Position numbers and translations under genes: made by a program
In this document: positions 33,108 to 43,935 of the stretch, in pieces
How positions within the stretch are numbered: the first letter of the stretch is position 1
Layout of the letters: every line of letters starts with the position of its first letter
Notes under the pieces: generated by a model
What the model was told of the DNA's origin: nothing
Database searches by the model: none
The model's input: the letters and a program-made list of their open reading frames with translations, nothing else
From: Deroplatys truncata
Lineage: Eukaryota > Arthropoda > Insecta > Mantodea > Mantidae
NCBI GenBank assembly: GCA_030765065.1
Contig: CM060979.1
Location: 13,111,001 to 13,175,000, forward strand
Length of the DNA: 64,000 nt
Reading direction: 5' to 3'

Positions 33108-33548
33108 TTGCTCGGATAGTTTGGGTCGCGTTTCTAACCTATAGTGCTAATCGATTTTGTAACTTTTTCACTCATAAAAAGTTAAAGCAAAAGAGGTATA
33201 CTGATATTAGTCATTAAATGAATGATTTCTAAAGCCTGAAGTTAAGAACAGTTAATCAAGTACCTTTAACCACAGATGCCGAACTGTTCAGGTACAACTT
33301 TTATTTGTCTACTCTTAGTATTATGTGTTAGAAGTTTAGGATGTAAGGCAAAATATAGGAATAACATACAATGTTTAAAAGCTAATGATCCCTAAGGTGC
33401 GCAATATACTGTATTCACATTCTGTCTGAAGCAATATCCTCTCACGGGTACTTAGTTCCCGTCATCCTCCACGTGGTGCTGCATGTGCTCGATGGAGTAA
33501 TACATTTAAGTTTTGTTTACTTTTCCTTTCAGCTTACAGTGAAAAAGG
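33108..33548 (+). repeat. Dispersed repeat R1, right copy
   Basis: Very similar to 1-455, including small indels only. It ends at GTGAAAAAGG, where a minus-strand hAT fragment begins, so the breakpoint may be a recombination or element boundary. Confidence 0.8.
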
Positions 33549-33690
33549 ATTAAAGTGCAAAGTAAATTTTACTGGTTAGATGGGGAACAAAGTCACAGAA
33601 CCTTTACCCTACCAGTAATGCTGCATTTAATTTATTTTCAAGTGGTTCAACTTCTGCATAATTACCCAAATTATGCAAATTCCTTGCAAT
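33549..33690 (-). pseudogene. hAT transposase fragment, minus orientation
   Basis: The complement of this interval matches 29700-29820 of the hAT element nearly base for base (GTAAATTTTACTGGTTAGA, ACCCTACCAGTAATGCTGCA, TTTTCAAGTGGT.CAACTTC). It is therefore a second copy of the same hAT lineage. Confidence 0.8.
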
Positions 33691-35969
33691 GCTCAGTGGG
33701 TAATTGGGCTAAAAAGTTTACACCCACCCATGGATGAACTCATACCCATATATGTTCCATGGCAGAGAATCTGAATGAGGACTATGTTCCAACTATGCCA
33801 CAGTACAAGTCAATAAAGCTAATCATTATCCATGACTACACAGAAACATGATCAATGCAAGTGTGTATCTAAGTTTTAAGGCATTAATAAAACTGGTTCA
33901 AAAGAATTTGTCTATCTCATACCCACTCTCCCAGGAAATCAGATTTTTATGTAAACAATAACACAGTAAAAGCTCCACTGATTATTTAAAGAATACCACA
34001 TTCATTTCTACTGCAGTATTGGATTATCTGCAAAATTGAGGTGTTTTACTTTCGAAATCTGGGTTTTTTAATATCCAAAGTAATCCTTGTGTTATTAATA
34101 ATAATAACAAATGTTTTGGTGTAGTAGATGTTGCTGTGGCAGTAATATTTTGCCTACCCACCCTCCCTTTTATGCAACCATTCTTATATAGTGTTTTCTG
34201 GTTGATTTTGGCAACTTTTTGAAGGAAGTGCTGCCAACATGAATCATTCAAGTTTTAGATGCGCAGAATCCTCAGCTATGCCCTGTTGCTTCGTAGTTGT
34301 GGCCATGGCCGCAACTGTTACACTCCTCTCCTTCTAAAAAAACATCTCTCGGCTATGCTTATGGCTTAGGGCCCTCAATCATATTTTCATTTACGTCAAA
34401 ATTCCAATGATGCCACAGATGAGATGAATGCGATGCGACTTCTGATAGTAATATGGAACAAAAGTGACAAAATATGTCATAAATTCATGAAAATACCTAA
34501 AGCACCAGGTTCATTGTTGTTTATTATGTACAATGATGTGTATGCATGTGTTACATGTATGGTGATTTCACCCATAATCCAATAGTGCAGTTTATCTCAA
34601 AAGTTATCTTCGTAATTAATTGGGACTTCATAAAATTCCATAACATACAACAATGTCAATCAGGAGTAGTATCTTAACAAAAGGCACTTAGGTTTACTAA
34701 CTAGAAGTGCATATTAATGCAGTGTTGCTTAGTAAGTGAAAAGTTTTGTTTTAGTTTTAATTCTTTCCACACTGTAACGTATGGAACTTTAAACTCTCGA
34801 GCACAATTTGCAAGTGTAGTTTGCTATAAATAAAATCTGATATAAAGCAAGCCAGTGTTTCATTAAGCTGCAGCTGAATTTCAGCAATATGTAGTCGTAG
34901 TAATAATCAATGCACCCTGCCAAAATGCTCCATATATTTATTAACATGTACTGCCAATAGTTGTGCTGCAGACAAACACAATTAGGCACATACTGTCTGT
35001 TGAACTATGCCTACTGCAATGTTGCATGCAAAACAGAAAATGAAATTTCAAGAAATGTTAAGTTGTGTCTTTTATTATAGCAGTGCACCAAATGAAGACA
35101 GAGAATGCAGCAATCCATGTATATTAGCAGCCAAGTTTAACCAAATATTCTACTAAAAACTGCATTTTAATGACTAAAAAAATAACAACCGTTCTAAAAA
35201 AAATTAATAGGCCATATTATTATTCAAATGCAGTCCCTCTAATGCAGAATCTGTCTCCACAATGCAGCATTCCTGAAGTTAAACAAGAAAAAAAAAACAA
35301 AGGAACTAACCTTGAAGTACTAAATTATATTTTCAAACCTCACGTTGCGTTGTCAACTACAGAAGGAATTGTCAACCCTGAAGTGAATTTGTTCAGAAAT
35401 GTTTCATAATATAACTTTCAATATACTTCGTCCACCGTAGTGACAACGGTTTATAAGCACCTACAATGTACTTAACAGGAAATTAGTACTTGTTATTTTT
35501 TTTTAGGATCTGACCACATTTCACTAACCACAGGAAAAAATTGCTTTCTTTGGGATGATGACTTTATACATGGCCACTTGTCAAGGTAGACGTAACACTT
35601 ACATGACCGTGAATCTCAACCGATGGCATACCATATTCATTCCTCCCGGCCATCAAACTATCCCGTAATTCGTCAACAGGCATTTATGCTTTTTAGTGTA
35701 CAGGCAGTATACTTAATACCATTTACAACGAAAGGGAATTCACCATTTCTTGAAGAAAAATACCCTTCCACAGACACACCACCATTTCGTAACCTGCTAG
35801 TCAACACACTATTTCAGCAGTTTTATGTATATCTTACCCAGCAAAAGACAATACCATTTTTGAAAAATTAAATTATTTTTCGCAACTAGTATTTCTACAC
35901 AATAAGTTAAGTATATGCATGTTTAAAGCAATGTTTTGTTTCACGTCCGCAATGTCGTCATAACTTTGT
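33691..35969. other. AT-rich sequence, nothing recognised
   Basis: No gene recognised. A near-perfect 20-bp palindrome built around GGCCATGGCC lies at 34296-34315. Short open frames (34024, 34789, 35170 and 35623) do not resemble known proteins. Confidence 0.35.
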
Positions 35970-36765
35970 ACTCACTGCTGTCACATGACGTCATTTCCCC
36001 GAATATCGCACAGTGATAGTTCAGGCGTGTGCTGAACTCAAGGACTAATTAACTAGTATTAAGATGTTTAACACAAATAATGTGCGAGAGCAATACAATT
36101 GGGCGTGTCCTTTGGCTACGCCCATATTTACCTACACAAACGTTTAAACGCATTGCTCAAATGCAAAGAACTCAGCCCATTTTGCCTGTTCCTACCTTTA
36201 ACTCATATGTTAGATCATGAAATCCTGCTTAAATATAAGATAGTAATCACCGTTTCTACAAGTCCATGAAGAGATCTTCTCTGAGGGTGTGGAGGTAAAA
36301 TTTGGCTGGACCTCCGCCTGCTGGACCACGAATTTCTTCTTCTGGGTGGTGGGTCCGGGGGTTCCACCCTAGAGCTGTCTGGTGCAATGGTTAACATAAT
36401 GTGTATATATTAATTAACATCGTGTCAACTCAGCATTTTTATTTTCCCAATTAATTTTTTTTGTCCGCTGAACTTCCTGCTAGCATTCCTCTAATCAAAT
36501 ACAAACTGTATGCACGAAATGGTTAACTCTGGCGAGCTTAACACACCAGAAGAAGGTCACACTACCTAATCTCCTTTCACCGTCATCGCAGACTGAATGA
36601 TAGGCATATTTTCACTCTGACAAATTTCCTACGCCCGCCTGCAGTGGAGGACGTCATTATGACGGCAAGGTCGGCGGGAGAAATCGTATTCATATTGTAC
36701 AAAGGTAGACTAAGAGTAGGCAAACTGTGTGTTCGGCAGCTTCCGTAGTGCTATGATATAGGTAC
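35970..36765 (-). promoter_or_regulatory. CpG-containing, CRE-bearing region; possible promoter
   Basis: A consensus palindromic CRE, TGACGTCA, is at 35987-35994 inside ATGACGTCAT, and CG dinucleotides recur at 35940-36020 and 36590-36740, unusual here. On the minus strand a TCAGTC initiator-like hexamer occurs near 36595. This may mark a 5' end of Nedd4 or another gene transcribed leftward. Evidence is compositional only. The LTRs in this window also carry TGACGTCA, so a decayed LTR is an alternative. Confidence 0.25.
36215..36397 (-). CDS. Candidate Pro/Arg/Ser-rich exon, unidentified
   Basis: An open frame on the minus strand stands out from AT-rich flanks by its GC content and codon-like composition; it contains PPDPPPRRRNSWSSRRRSS and PPHPQRRSLHG. 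A possible acceptor (CACCAGACAG, ending near 36376) and possible donor (CTT|GTAGAAA, near 36255) would make an exon of about 120 bp. It lies about 18 kb upstream of the first recognisable Nedd4 C2 exon on the same strand, so it could be an alternative N-terminal Nedd4 exon. It could equally be chance or another gene. I do not recognise a domain. Confidence 0.3.
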   Translation of the reverse strand: MLTIAPDSSRVEPPDPPPRRRNSWSSRRRSSQILPPHPQRRSLHGLVETVITILYLSRIS

Positions 36766-36867
36766 TTATTTGTCACCGTTTGTATATTTTAGCTAGTTTT
36801 ACATTTTACCAGACGTAAGAGTTTGTTCATATCCTAACGTTTCCCAAGTTTTTAGCTGGAGGTACCT

Positions 36868-37065
36868 ACCAAAATCATAAAGCACAGAACTACGTAAGAA
36901 TGAAGGGGACTTCACAGCCTATTTACAGAAAATTCTATACTATACACATTCAATTTGCTACGTTGCTATCAAATATAATTATGACATTTTAATCCAAATC
37001 ATTGCAACCATTTTTAATGAAATAAGAAATAACGAAAATGTTCCATTTAAAAGGTAGTTTGGGCT
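36868..37065 (+). repeat. Family A repeat, fragment
   Basis: AATGAAGGGGACTTCACAGC, CAGAAAATTCTATACTATAC, GACATTTTAATCCAAATCAT and AAAATGTTCCATTTAAAAGG follow the middle of family A in order. It abuts an inverted copy on its right, giving a fold-back arrangement. Confidence 0.65.
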
Positions 37066-37068
37066 GAA

Positions 37069-38162
37069 TTTTTACTTTAGCACCTTATACTAGGCAGAGA
37101 AAGTGAATTCCACCTAAAATTTCAATATCGGAAAGGCATTCGGAAATAAGTGTTTTGAGGTCCGCTGTGTGTGGTTTTTCTGTCTGTGAACAACATAACT
37201 CAAACACGAAAGTTAGATAAATTTCAAACTTGGTATTTAAGTTCGACAGCTTTCAACAATGCGATACGAAGTTTTTCGAGAAAGTCCCCCTACCCCGAAT
37301 TACTTCTTACATAGAACATTTTTCATTATTTTTTATTTTCACAAAAACGGCTCTAAAGAGTTTGATTGAAATACCATGTGTTTAAGATATTCAAGCACAT
37401 GGCTAATAAAATGAGTATCTTGAATTTTCTGCAAATATCCTGCGAAATCCTCTTCATTCGGAATGAATTTTGTATAACTAGCAAACCATAAGATATAAAC
37501 AAACACTTACTGCACAAAAGTAGATCCCTTTAACGGCACGGATCATTTCCGAGATATTCGTTGTTATTGGCTTAAATTTTGGAATATTTGAGTTACTCTA
37601 AGGACCCCGAACTCGTTTGAGTAGCATTTCACCAATTTAATTCATTCATCGTCCAATATGACCTACCAGGTTAAATGACGCTAAACTTCAAGTCAAGCCC
37701 CATTTTTTGAAGTGGTTACCCTTCAGTTGTTTCTCCCGCTATCATGGGAACGGTATAGCATTTCAACGCCAGTTAATAAATATTTGACTATTCCTTCAGC
37801 CTCCTGTATTCCTTTTGTATTCACAATGAAATGTACAATGAAAGCTCTTTTTTTTTTTTCTTCGGACGATTAATTGAATAAGTAAAATGATTCTCAAATA
37901 AGTCCGGGAACCATAGGGCTTAGCGTTACCCGGCATCCATCTTTCCAGAATAAGGGAAAACCTCGAAATCAAACCTTATCCGAGTAACTCACCCTACGCG
38001 ATATTCGAAGTCGGAACCTCTTGAATGTGAGAGAGACACGCTATCTTCACACCTCGGAGGTGGGCGATGAAAATATTTCTGTAAATGTTTATCTCATTTA
38101 ACATGAAATAAATAGAAAAATAAGCTTTTGTAAAAATAGTTTGTAGAGGAGATATAAAAATA
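37069..38162 (-). repeat. Family A repeat, old minus copy split by a SINE
   Basis: The minus orientation runs from the 3' end (TTTTACTTT.., TTCCACCTAAAATTTCAATA) through TCTGTGAACAACATAACTCA to the 5' part (AGCTTTTGTAAAAATAGTTT, about 38120-38145). The SINE at 37844-38066 interrupts it. It is clearly diverged from the young copies. Confidence 0.75.
37844..38066 (-). mobile_element. tRNA-derived SINE, type III, minus
   Basis: On the minus strand: a tRNA-like head with GGTTCCGACTTCGAAT as a degenerate B box, body with GGGTAACGCTAAGCCCTA, and an A-rich tail (37848-37859 as T on plus). Flanked by ATGAAA (37838-37843 and 38067-38072). Distinct in sequence from family S-I. Confidence 0.75.
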
Positions 38163-38284
38163 AACGATACTGGCTAGAGAAACTGTGTGAATTTAAAACA
38201 TAAGGACTTTTCTTATTTTTACTTGAAAAATATTTGCTTGCCGTACTTAAAGGCTATCTAACTGAAATGTCATGTCTCAGACTT

Positions 38285-38440
38285 TTGGAGACGGATCCAC
38301 ACACCGCAATTTCTAAACATGCGCTTTTTAAATTTAGGGGACCTAAATATGTATATCCGATGAAAAATCTTGATTCAAATGTGTAATTGGAGCGCAATAC
38401 ATTCTCTGCCTGCAATGGATAAACGGTAGAGAAAGTAAAA
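38285..38440 (+). repeat. Family A repeat, 3'-end fragment
   Basis: GGACCTAAATATGTATATCC, GGAGCGCAATACATTCTCTG and CGGTAGAGAAAGTAAAA match the last part of the family. Confidence 0.65.
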
Positions 38441-39482
38441 CGCGCTGTGTCGCTTCAGCAAATTTTTCAGGAGTGTAATTTCAAAGTTTGAAACCAAATT
38501 CCATTGGTAAAAACGAGCCTCCCACCCCCCAAAAAAGTTAAAGCTTTAGGTCAGTGGAAGACCATTTCAAATAAGAAAGTTAATATTTCTATTATTATTG
38601 CTGAGAATGCAGTCGTATTGTTATTGTTGGTTAATGTCTCAAATTACAGAGAAAAGGGTGCTTCAGACAAATATTGTAAATTATTTCAGTGTTTAAAAGA
38701 TAGCAAATAAAAATGTGCACCCTATGTTTGCTTTTATGTTTATGTGAATATTTTAAAACAATGCTTAACCGTTCGCCAATATAAAAACGGCAAAAGAAAA
38801 AATAGCAAATGTTTTTCTTATGCCGTGCAATTTTTCTTTCATGAAGTAAGAAATATCACTTTATCCTAAAAGTTACATCTCAGACTACTGTTAAAGGTTT
38901 ATGCAAAACCCTCTCGTTTCGTTTCCACAAAACTTTCAAAACCTCGTGGTCCTGATACTTTTTATTTGGCATTGACAGAGGTCTATTTACATACCCGTTT
39001 CTTCTTAACACCAGAAGTTGACGGTGTCTGTGTTTCATCCTCATATGAGCTAACGGCCCTCATTCGATATAACTGACTCAGTAACGTTTCCGAGAAAATG
39101 CAACTGCATTCCAATATTATACTGAAATAAATTTAAGGCACCAACAATGATTGTTCTTATATAGCAAAACAATCGATTACTTTTACTCTATATCTCATTA
39201 TTGATTTGACAGTTGTGCAATTCTGTGCGGAAAGTACGTAAACTAAACCAACAATGTACACAGCACATTCATTTCATGTAACAGGAGACTAACTCATAAT
39301 TTTCCTGTATGTTAAATCTAAAATATGCTGCAGAACTGCACTGATCACGTTATAACACTATACGACTCACCGCATTCAGTTACCTACATGAAATCCTACA
39401 TAACTTCTTCATCGTCAGCATCTACTAGGATTAAAGGTTTCAGTCTGTTTCGGCTTCTAGAAAATTTTAATTCCATCTTCTT
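38441..39482. other. AT-rich sequence, nothing recognised
   Basis: No coding or repeat signature recognised apart from scattered A/T runs. Confidence 0.35.
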
Positions 39483-39710
39483 TAGTGGCCTCTCCACGTT
39501 TCTTCTCCCTTTTGACTTATAGTTAAAAATTATTCTGGTCATTCTTTCCTCGGACATCTTAATATACGACTTTTCCACTTTTCTCTATATTGCTTATAGT
39601 GGCCTCTCCACGTTTCTTCTCCCTTTTGACTTATAGTTAAAAATTATTCTGGTCATTCTTTCCTCGGACATCTTAATATACGATTTTTCCACTTTTCTCT
39701 ATATTGCTTA
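39483..39710 (+). repeat. 114-bp perfect-length tandem duplication
   Basis: Units 39483-39596 and 39597-39710 (TAGTGGCCTCTCCACGTTTC ... ATATTGCTTA) differ at one base (C at 39570, T at 39684). The second unit ends at the left target duplication of the LINE insertion that follows. Confidence 0.95.
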
Positions 39711-39722
39711 ATAATATCCTAC

Positions 39723-40714
39723 TACAAGGCGGCAACAGCCCAATGGGGTCAGAGAGTTCCTTTCTTAACGCCCATCCGAACCGACGCATCATCACGTCTC
39801 GAGGAGCAACCACCTTCGTCCGCCTGGCACTGGCTGATCCGTCCGACCGAGAGGCTGCCTTCAGGTCCGGCCTCCCCTTGCTAGGGCAGGTTCTTCGCGT
39901 TGAGGCCAGCCGAACGGAAGCTCACCAGCCATGTCGCAGATGCTGCTGCTTCGGCCACGATTCCAACACCTGCGCTGCACAACCCAAGTGCCACTACTGT
40001 GGAGCACCGTGTTTGACAGCGCAGTGCACCAGTCACGATCTACGCCGCCGACGCCGGTACTGTGCCTCCTGCAATGGCCACGGCCATTTTACCGGGCAGG
40101 CACAGTGCCCTATGTATCCGCGAAGCCGTCGATTCACTCCGGCTTCAGTACCAGCACCCACATCTCCGACACCAGCACCGCCACCACCCGCAGCACCAGA
40201 CACCACCTTGCGAGATGCAATCCAGGATCTACATTCAGAGGTCCTGAACATCGGATCCAGCATCTCGCAACAGGACGAAGCACTAGCTTCACTCGCCACC
40301 GCCGCTCAAGCTACCAGCCTGGAACCACAACATGATCGACTTGACGCATTGGAAAGCGCAATCCAGGACCTTCACACCATCGTCACAGACTTCACCACCG
40401 CTTTCCACAGCTTCACCGCACGCTGCCTACGCCGGTTCGAAAGAGCCGACACAGCCATCCGAGGCCTGGAAGAATCAATCGCCAGCCTGCCACCACCATC
40501 AGCACAGCCACCTCCGACAGAATGCCTAGAGGAGGTTAGGCACACGACATCAACCCTGCTCACGACGATGGACGAGTGGACATCCGCCCTCTCGGCCATG
40601 AAGAATGAACAGGAGCGAACCAACGGCTACCTAATGTCGCTAGAAGCGGCACACTTCTTTCCGAGTCACTTCAGACCACCAGCGGGCTCCTTTCGAGGAC
40701 CGCGCCAAAATTAA
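39723..40714 (+). CDS. LINE ORF1 (gag-like) protein, 5'-truncated, intact frame of ~330 codons
   Basis: The frame is open from the insertion's left edge to TAA at 40712, so the protein lacks its natural start. Order: end of an RRM-like region (ATTFVRLALADPSDREAAFR, GLPLLGQVLRVEASR), then three CCHC zinc knuckles CRRCCCFGHDSNTC, CHYCGAPCLTAQC and CASCNGHGHFTGQAQC. A Pro-rich linker and a coiled-coil-like C-terminus rich in Leu/Ala/Glu follow. Spacing CX2CX4HX4C / CX2CX3[H]X4C / CX2CX4HX6C is that of I/R1/Jockey-group ORF1. In the second knuckle the His position is Cys. Such proteins package LINE RNA. The absence of stops over ~330 codons suggests a young copy. Confidence 0.85.
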
Positions 40715-40973
40715 CGGATGATACAATAAAAAAAAATAAAAAAAAACCAACGCTACAAAACCTATCCTACTCCTTTCCACGTACCTACTCGGGGGCCGGC
40801 CAGGGCCTCGGTCATGGTCGTCTCCCGGACACTTCCTTTCTCCGCTGCCAGTGCTATAAGCTGGCAGCCACCCATCTTTCCACGTACTAACGGGGGTGCG
40901 GAAGCGGAACCCCAATACCTTACCTTACTTCTCCTATCTACTTTACGCCTAATCCTTCCTATTCCCGATAACC

Positions 40974-40974
<1 letters not shown>

Positions 40975-41013
<39 letters not shown>
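40975..41013 (+). repeat. Poly(A) tract of 39 A
   Basis: Directly follows the LINE 3' UTR (ATAACCC) and is best read as the LINE tail. Its length is consistent with a recent insertion. Confidence 0.9.
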
Positions 41014-41017
<4 letters not shown>

Positions 41018-41330
41018 TCACAATCCCCAGCACTGACGACAACGCCCGGGGCAGACGCCTGACGGGGGGCAGAGGGCCTACGAATCAGAGAGTCAGAGAC
41101 CAGGAAGGAGATCAGCCACAACCCCGGGATGAGAGCGAGGAAGTGGATAATAGATGCAGATGAGAGATGAATAATAGTAAAGGTGATAAAGCACCGGTGG
41201 AATGAAACCGGAGAACCCGCCCAAACATCGTTTTGTCCACCACAAATCCCATATGCGGGTCCCTGGGATTGAATCCGGGCCACCTTGGTGAGAGGCAAGC
41301 GGTCTAACCATTTCGCCACGGCGCCGCCCC
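41014..41330 (-). mobile_element. tRNA-derived SINE, type II, antisense, fused to LINE tail
   Basis: On the minus strand: a clear tRNA-like head with A box TGGCGAAATGGTTAGA and B box GGATTCAATCC. The body contains GGTTCTCCGGTTTCATTCCA and ends GGGATTGTGAATCC at the LINE A tract. Its 5' head abuts the right target repeat (41331-41344) and it has no A tail of its own, so LINE and SINE form one tail-to-tail insertion. Confidence 0.8.
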
Positions 41331-41504
41331 TAATAATATCGTACATTACTTAATATACATAATTTATTTTTGTGAAAACAGTGAACAAAGCTCGTTCTTT
41401 TCATGTGTTTTGTTTTGAGTCTTCCTCTTTTCATTTTCTTCGCATGAGTTGGTTCACGGCTTTCCACATGCAAAAAGAAACAATGGGGAACTAGTTTAAA
41501 TATA

Positions 41505-41590
41505 CAGTTTGTTTCAAATGACTTCTTCGTAGCATTAGCTATTTTCGAAATATTCGTTGTTACATATTTAGTGTTCCTAGGTTGAACTAA
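41505..41590 (-). repeat. Family A repeat, small fragment
   Basis: ATACAGTTTGTTTCAAATGA, CTTCGTAGCATTAGC and GAAATATTCGTTGTTAC match the complement of 10805-10870. The remaining 41345-42123 shows nothing recognised. Confidence 0.55.
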
Positions 41591-42135
41591 GATCCATGGG
41601 AGCATCTTTGAAAGTACAAGTTTAAGATTCCTCTTTCATTCATTCTTTCTTTTCCTGCATGGGCTTATTAGTAGCAAAAACTGCCTTGCGGTGTAAACGA
41701 GGTATCTACATGTTTTGTTTTCGCTTTTCTGGGTGCAACATAGATTCGTTCTCACAATCTCTAAACAGTCTGGATCTGTGATTGCCTTTGTGAACGAGTT
41801 GGTTTAGCACAGGTTGTCGGCCAGAATAGGGACGTGTCCTTCGTACTGATTTCGACGGGACCTGAAGCGATCAGAAGTTTATTGGAACGCCTGAATGCAA
41901 TACAAGGATGCAGTCAGAGTTTGTTAGAACGCATTGCCAGTCAGATGTGTTTAGTGCGCATGCTCAAATTGTCGGAATAAACCTCATGTCTACACTGCTC
42001 AATCTGATATTAATAGGCAAACACTTATCTCAAATAAGTTAATGTACATGGAAGAATATATTTTTATGTGAATGTTATAAGGATATATATTATGTTGCCT
42101 AGAAAACGTTATATGAGTGCCACATATTAGAATTT

Positions 42136-42383
42136 CCCCTAGTTCCCGAGGTCGCGGGTTTAAACCCGGCGGAGGACGATGGATTTTTTCGGGCGTAAAA
42201 ATCCTTAGCATGGCTTCCTTCGGAAGGGAAATAAAGCTTGTGGTCCCATGTCGTAGATTTACGACACGTAAAAGAACCTCAAGCCTGATAAAGAGGCATC
42301 TGAGCAAAATTACAGGTCTTTCACGTTCAATTTAGAATGGGACGCTAAGGATTACAGCAGTTAAATAAAACTCAATTTAATTT
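42136..42383 (+). mobile_element. tRNA-derived SINE, family S-I, 5'-truncated
   Basis: Starts inside the tRNA head (CTAGTTCCCGAGGTCGCGGG, B box GGTTTAAACCC) and ends ATAAAACTCAATTTAATTT. Flanked by ATATTAGAATTT at 42124-42135 and 42384-42395. Contains CTTCCTTCGGAAG and AAGAACCTCAAGCCTGATAA. Confidence 0.95.
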
Positions 42384-42659
42384 ATATTAGAATTTTATTG
42401 CCTGAAATAGTTGTATATTCTCCGTTTGGTGGGAAAGCAGACATTTAAAAGTGTTAAGCACAAGAATGCAGATGTCGCAGCTTCTAGCAGAAGTAATCAA
42501 ATTACTTAACGATATAAAATGTGATGTCACCTTACATGATAAACTACAAATATTACAAGATATTTTTGAGAAATAGCCGCCCGCTTAGAAAACTCTTACG
42601 TGATCAACAAAGGAATCTTGTAAAACATATGAACACCTGGTCCTGTCCGCTATTTATTC

Positions 42660-43935
42660 AATCAGGTGATGCTGGTTTATGTAGGATACAATTTGTTGAA
42701 AGTGTTTCGGAACTTCAGATGCCTCACCGGAGCCACCACCGACCACAATCAAAAGAAACCAGTTAGCAAGCAGCTTTTCTGGCCCACCTGCCGGAAGTGG
42801 TCCAATCACATTACCGCAACGCCGTCGCCACTACCGCCTCTCTGCAGCATTTACAAGCGCTTCAGCATAGTCATCTACGGTGTGTCCCGTGACCTACCAG
42901 CGGGGATTATCCTGGCCTCAGTGCAGCAGCGGTGGCGCTCAGCAATGAAGGCCACCCGCATCAAATCAGACCGGGGATCCACACCACTCATCCGCTTGGA
43001 GCTAGCCAGCCGTAATGACTTCGAAGCTGCCTTGAGGTCCAGCTTCCCCTTATTAGTGCGGCTGTTACACGTCTAGGCCAGCCGAGGAGCCAGGCTAGCC
43101 TTCGGGCACAGCGAGATCAACTACACCGCACCACTACTTTAACGCCTCCTCCACCAACCACGATCTAGTCGCCGCCGCCGCCACCTAACACACTTTATAG
43201 GCCAGGCCTCCTGTATCCATGACACCAAGCAGAGCAGACTCAGCAGCATTACCAATCAACGCCGCATACATCTCCAGATCCAATACCGCCAAAGCAGTCG
43301 ACTTCATCTGCGCTAAAGGTCAAACTCGCCGCATCAATATCTGAAGTTGCCAATACTGGTCCTGAACTCAACGCCATACTACAGGAACCACTCTCCTCCA
43401 TCACCGAGATGAAGGTAGAGCTCTAGAACCTGAACCAAAGACTGACAGTGCTGGGCTCTAGCACGTAAGAGTTCTTGAGGCTGTCAGCGCCTTCGCCATA
43501 ACCATAATATCGCGTTCAATGCAGCAACTAAACTTCTGAGCCAACTCCGCACAGCAATCATCAACATGGAATCATCCAACCACACTCAAGCACTTGAATC
43601 TATACAGCGAAAAATGTATAGAGTAGAGAGCCAAGCATAGTCTGCACAAGTAGATACTAAAACACAAAGATGGATACTCAAACGCAAATACAAACACTGT
43701 GCCCGCCCCTTTCACAATCAATATTGCAAATCCCGTAATTACTCCCAGTGCTATGGTCAGGGCTTAAGTAATGGGCGTAGCCGGAACAATCGACACCTTT
43801 AGCTCCTGTCCTGGTTGCGCGGAAGCACGTTAACACTTATGCTACTATTGGAACTAGTGCATTAGTGGAACTTCGGATACCTTTACCTTACTTCCTTCCC
43901 CTTCTGTTATAGTTATCCCAACCTAACTTTTTCAC
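42660..43935 (+). pseudogene. LINE ORF1 copy II, degenerate, with 3' UTR
   Basis: IVIYGVSRDLPAGIILASVQ and later LIRLELASRNDFEAALRSSF, PLLVRLLHV (42860-43073) are the ORF1 region just upstream of the zinc knuckles in copy I (FVRLALADPSDREAAFRSGL). A stop follows at HV*. The knuckle and coiled-coil regions continue in broken frames to about 43690. 43840-43930 (GGAACTTCGGATACC, ACCTTACTTCC, TATCCCAACC) matches the 3' UTR of copy I. No poly(A): the next copy begins directly. Confidence 0.75.

Larger units (their letters stand above)
39723..41013 (+). mobile_element. LINE copy I: ORF1, 3' UTR and A39 tail
   Basis: GC-rich insertion starting right after TAATAATATCCTAC (39709-39722), repeated as TAATAATATCGTAC at 41331-41344. 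It contains ORF1 (stop at 40712-40714), a C/T-rich 3' UTR, and a run of 39 A (40975-41013). Immediately after the A tail an antisense SINE runs to the right target repeat. No endonuclease or reverse transcriptase is present. Confidence 0.8.

Noticed and set aside
39709..41344. An intact host gene encoding a zinc-knuckle protein at 39.7-40.7 kb.
   Set aside because: The frame lacks its own start, is bracketed by a target duplication with a poly(A) tract, and has degenerate relatives in tandem; it is a LINE ORF1.
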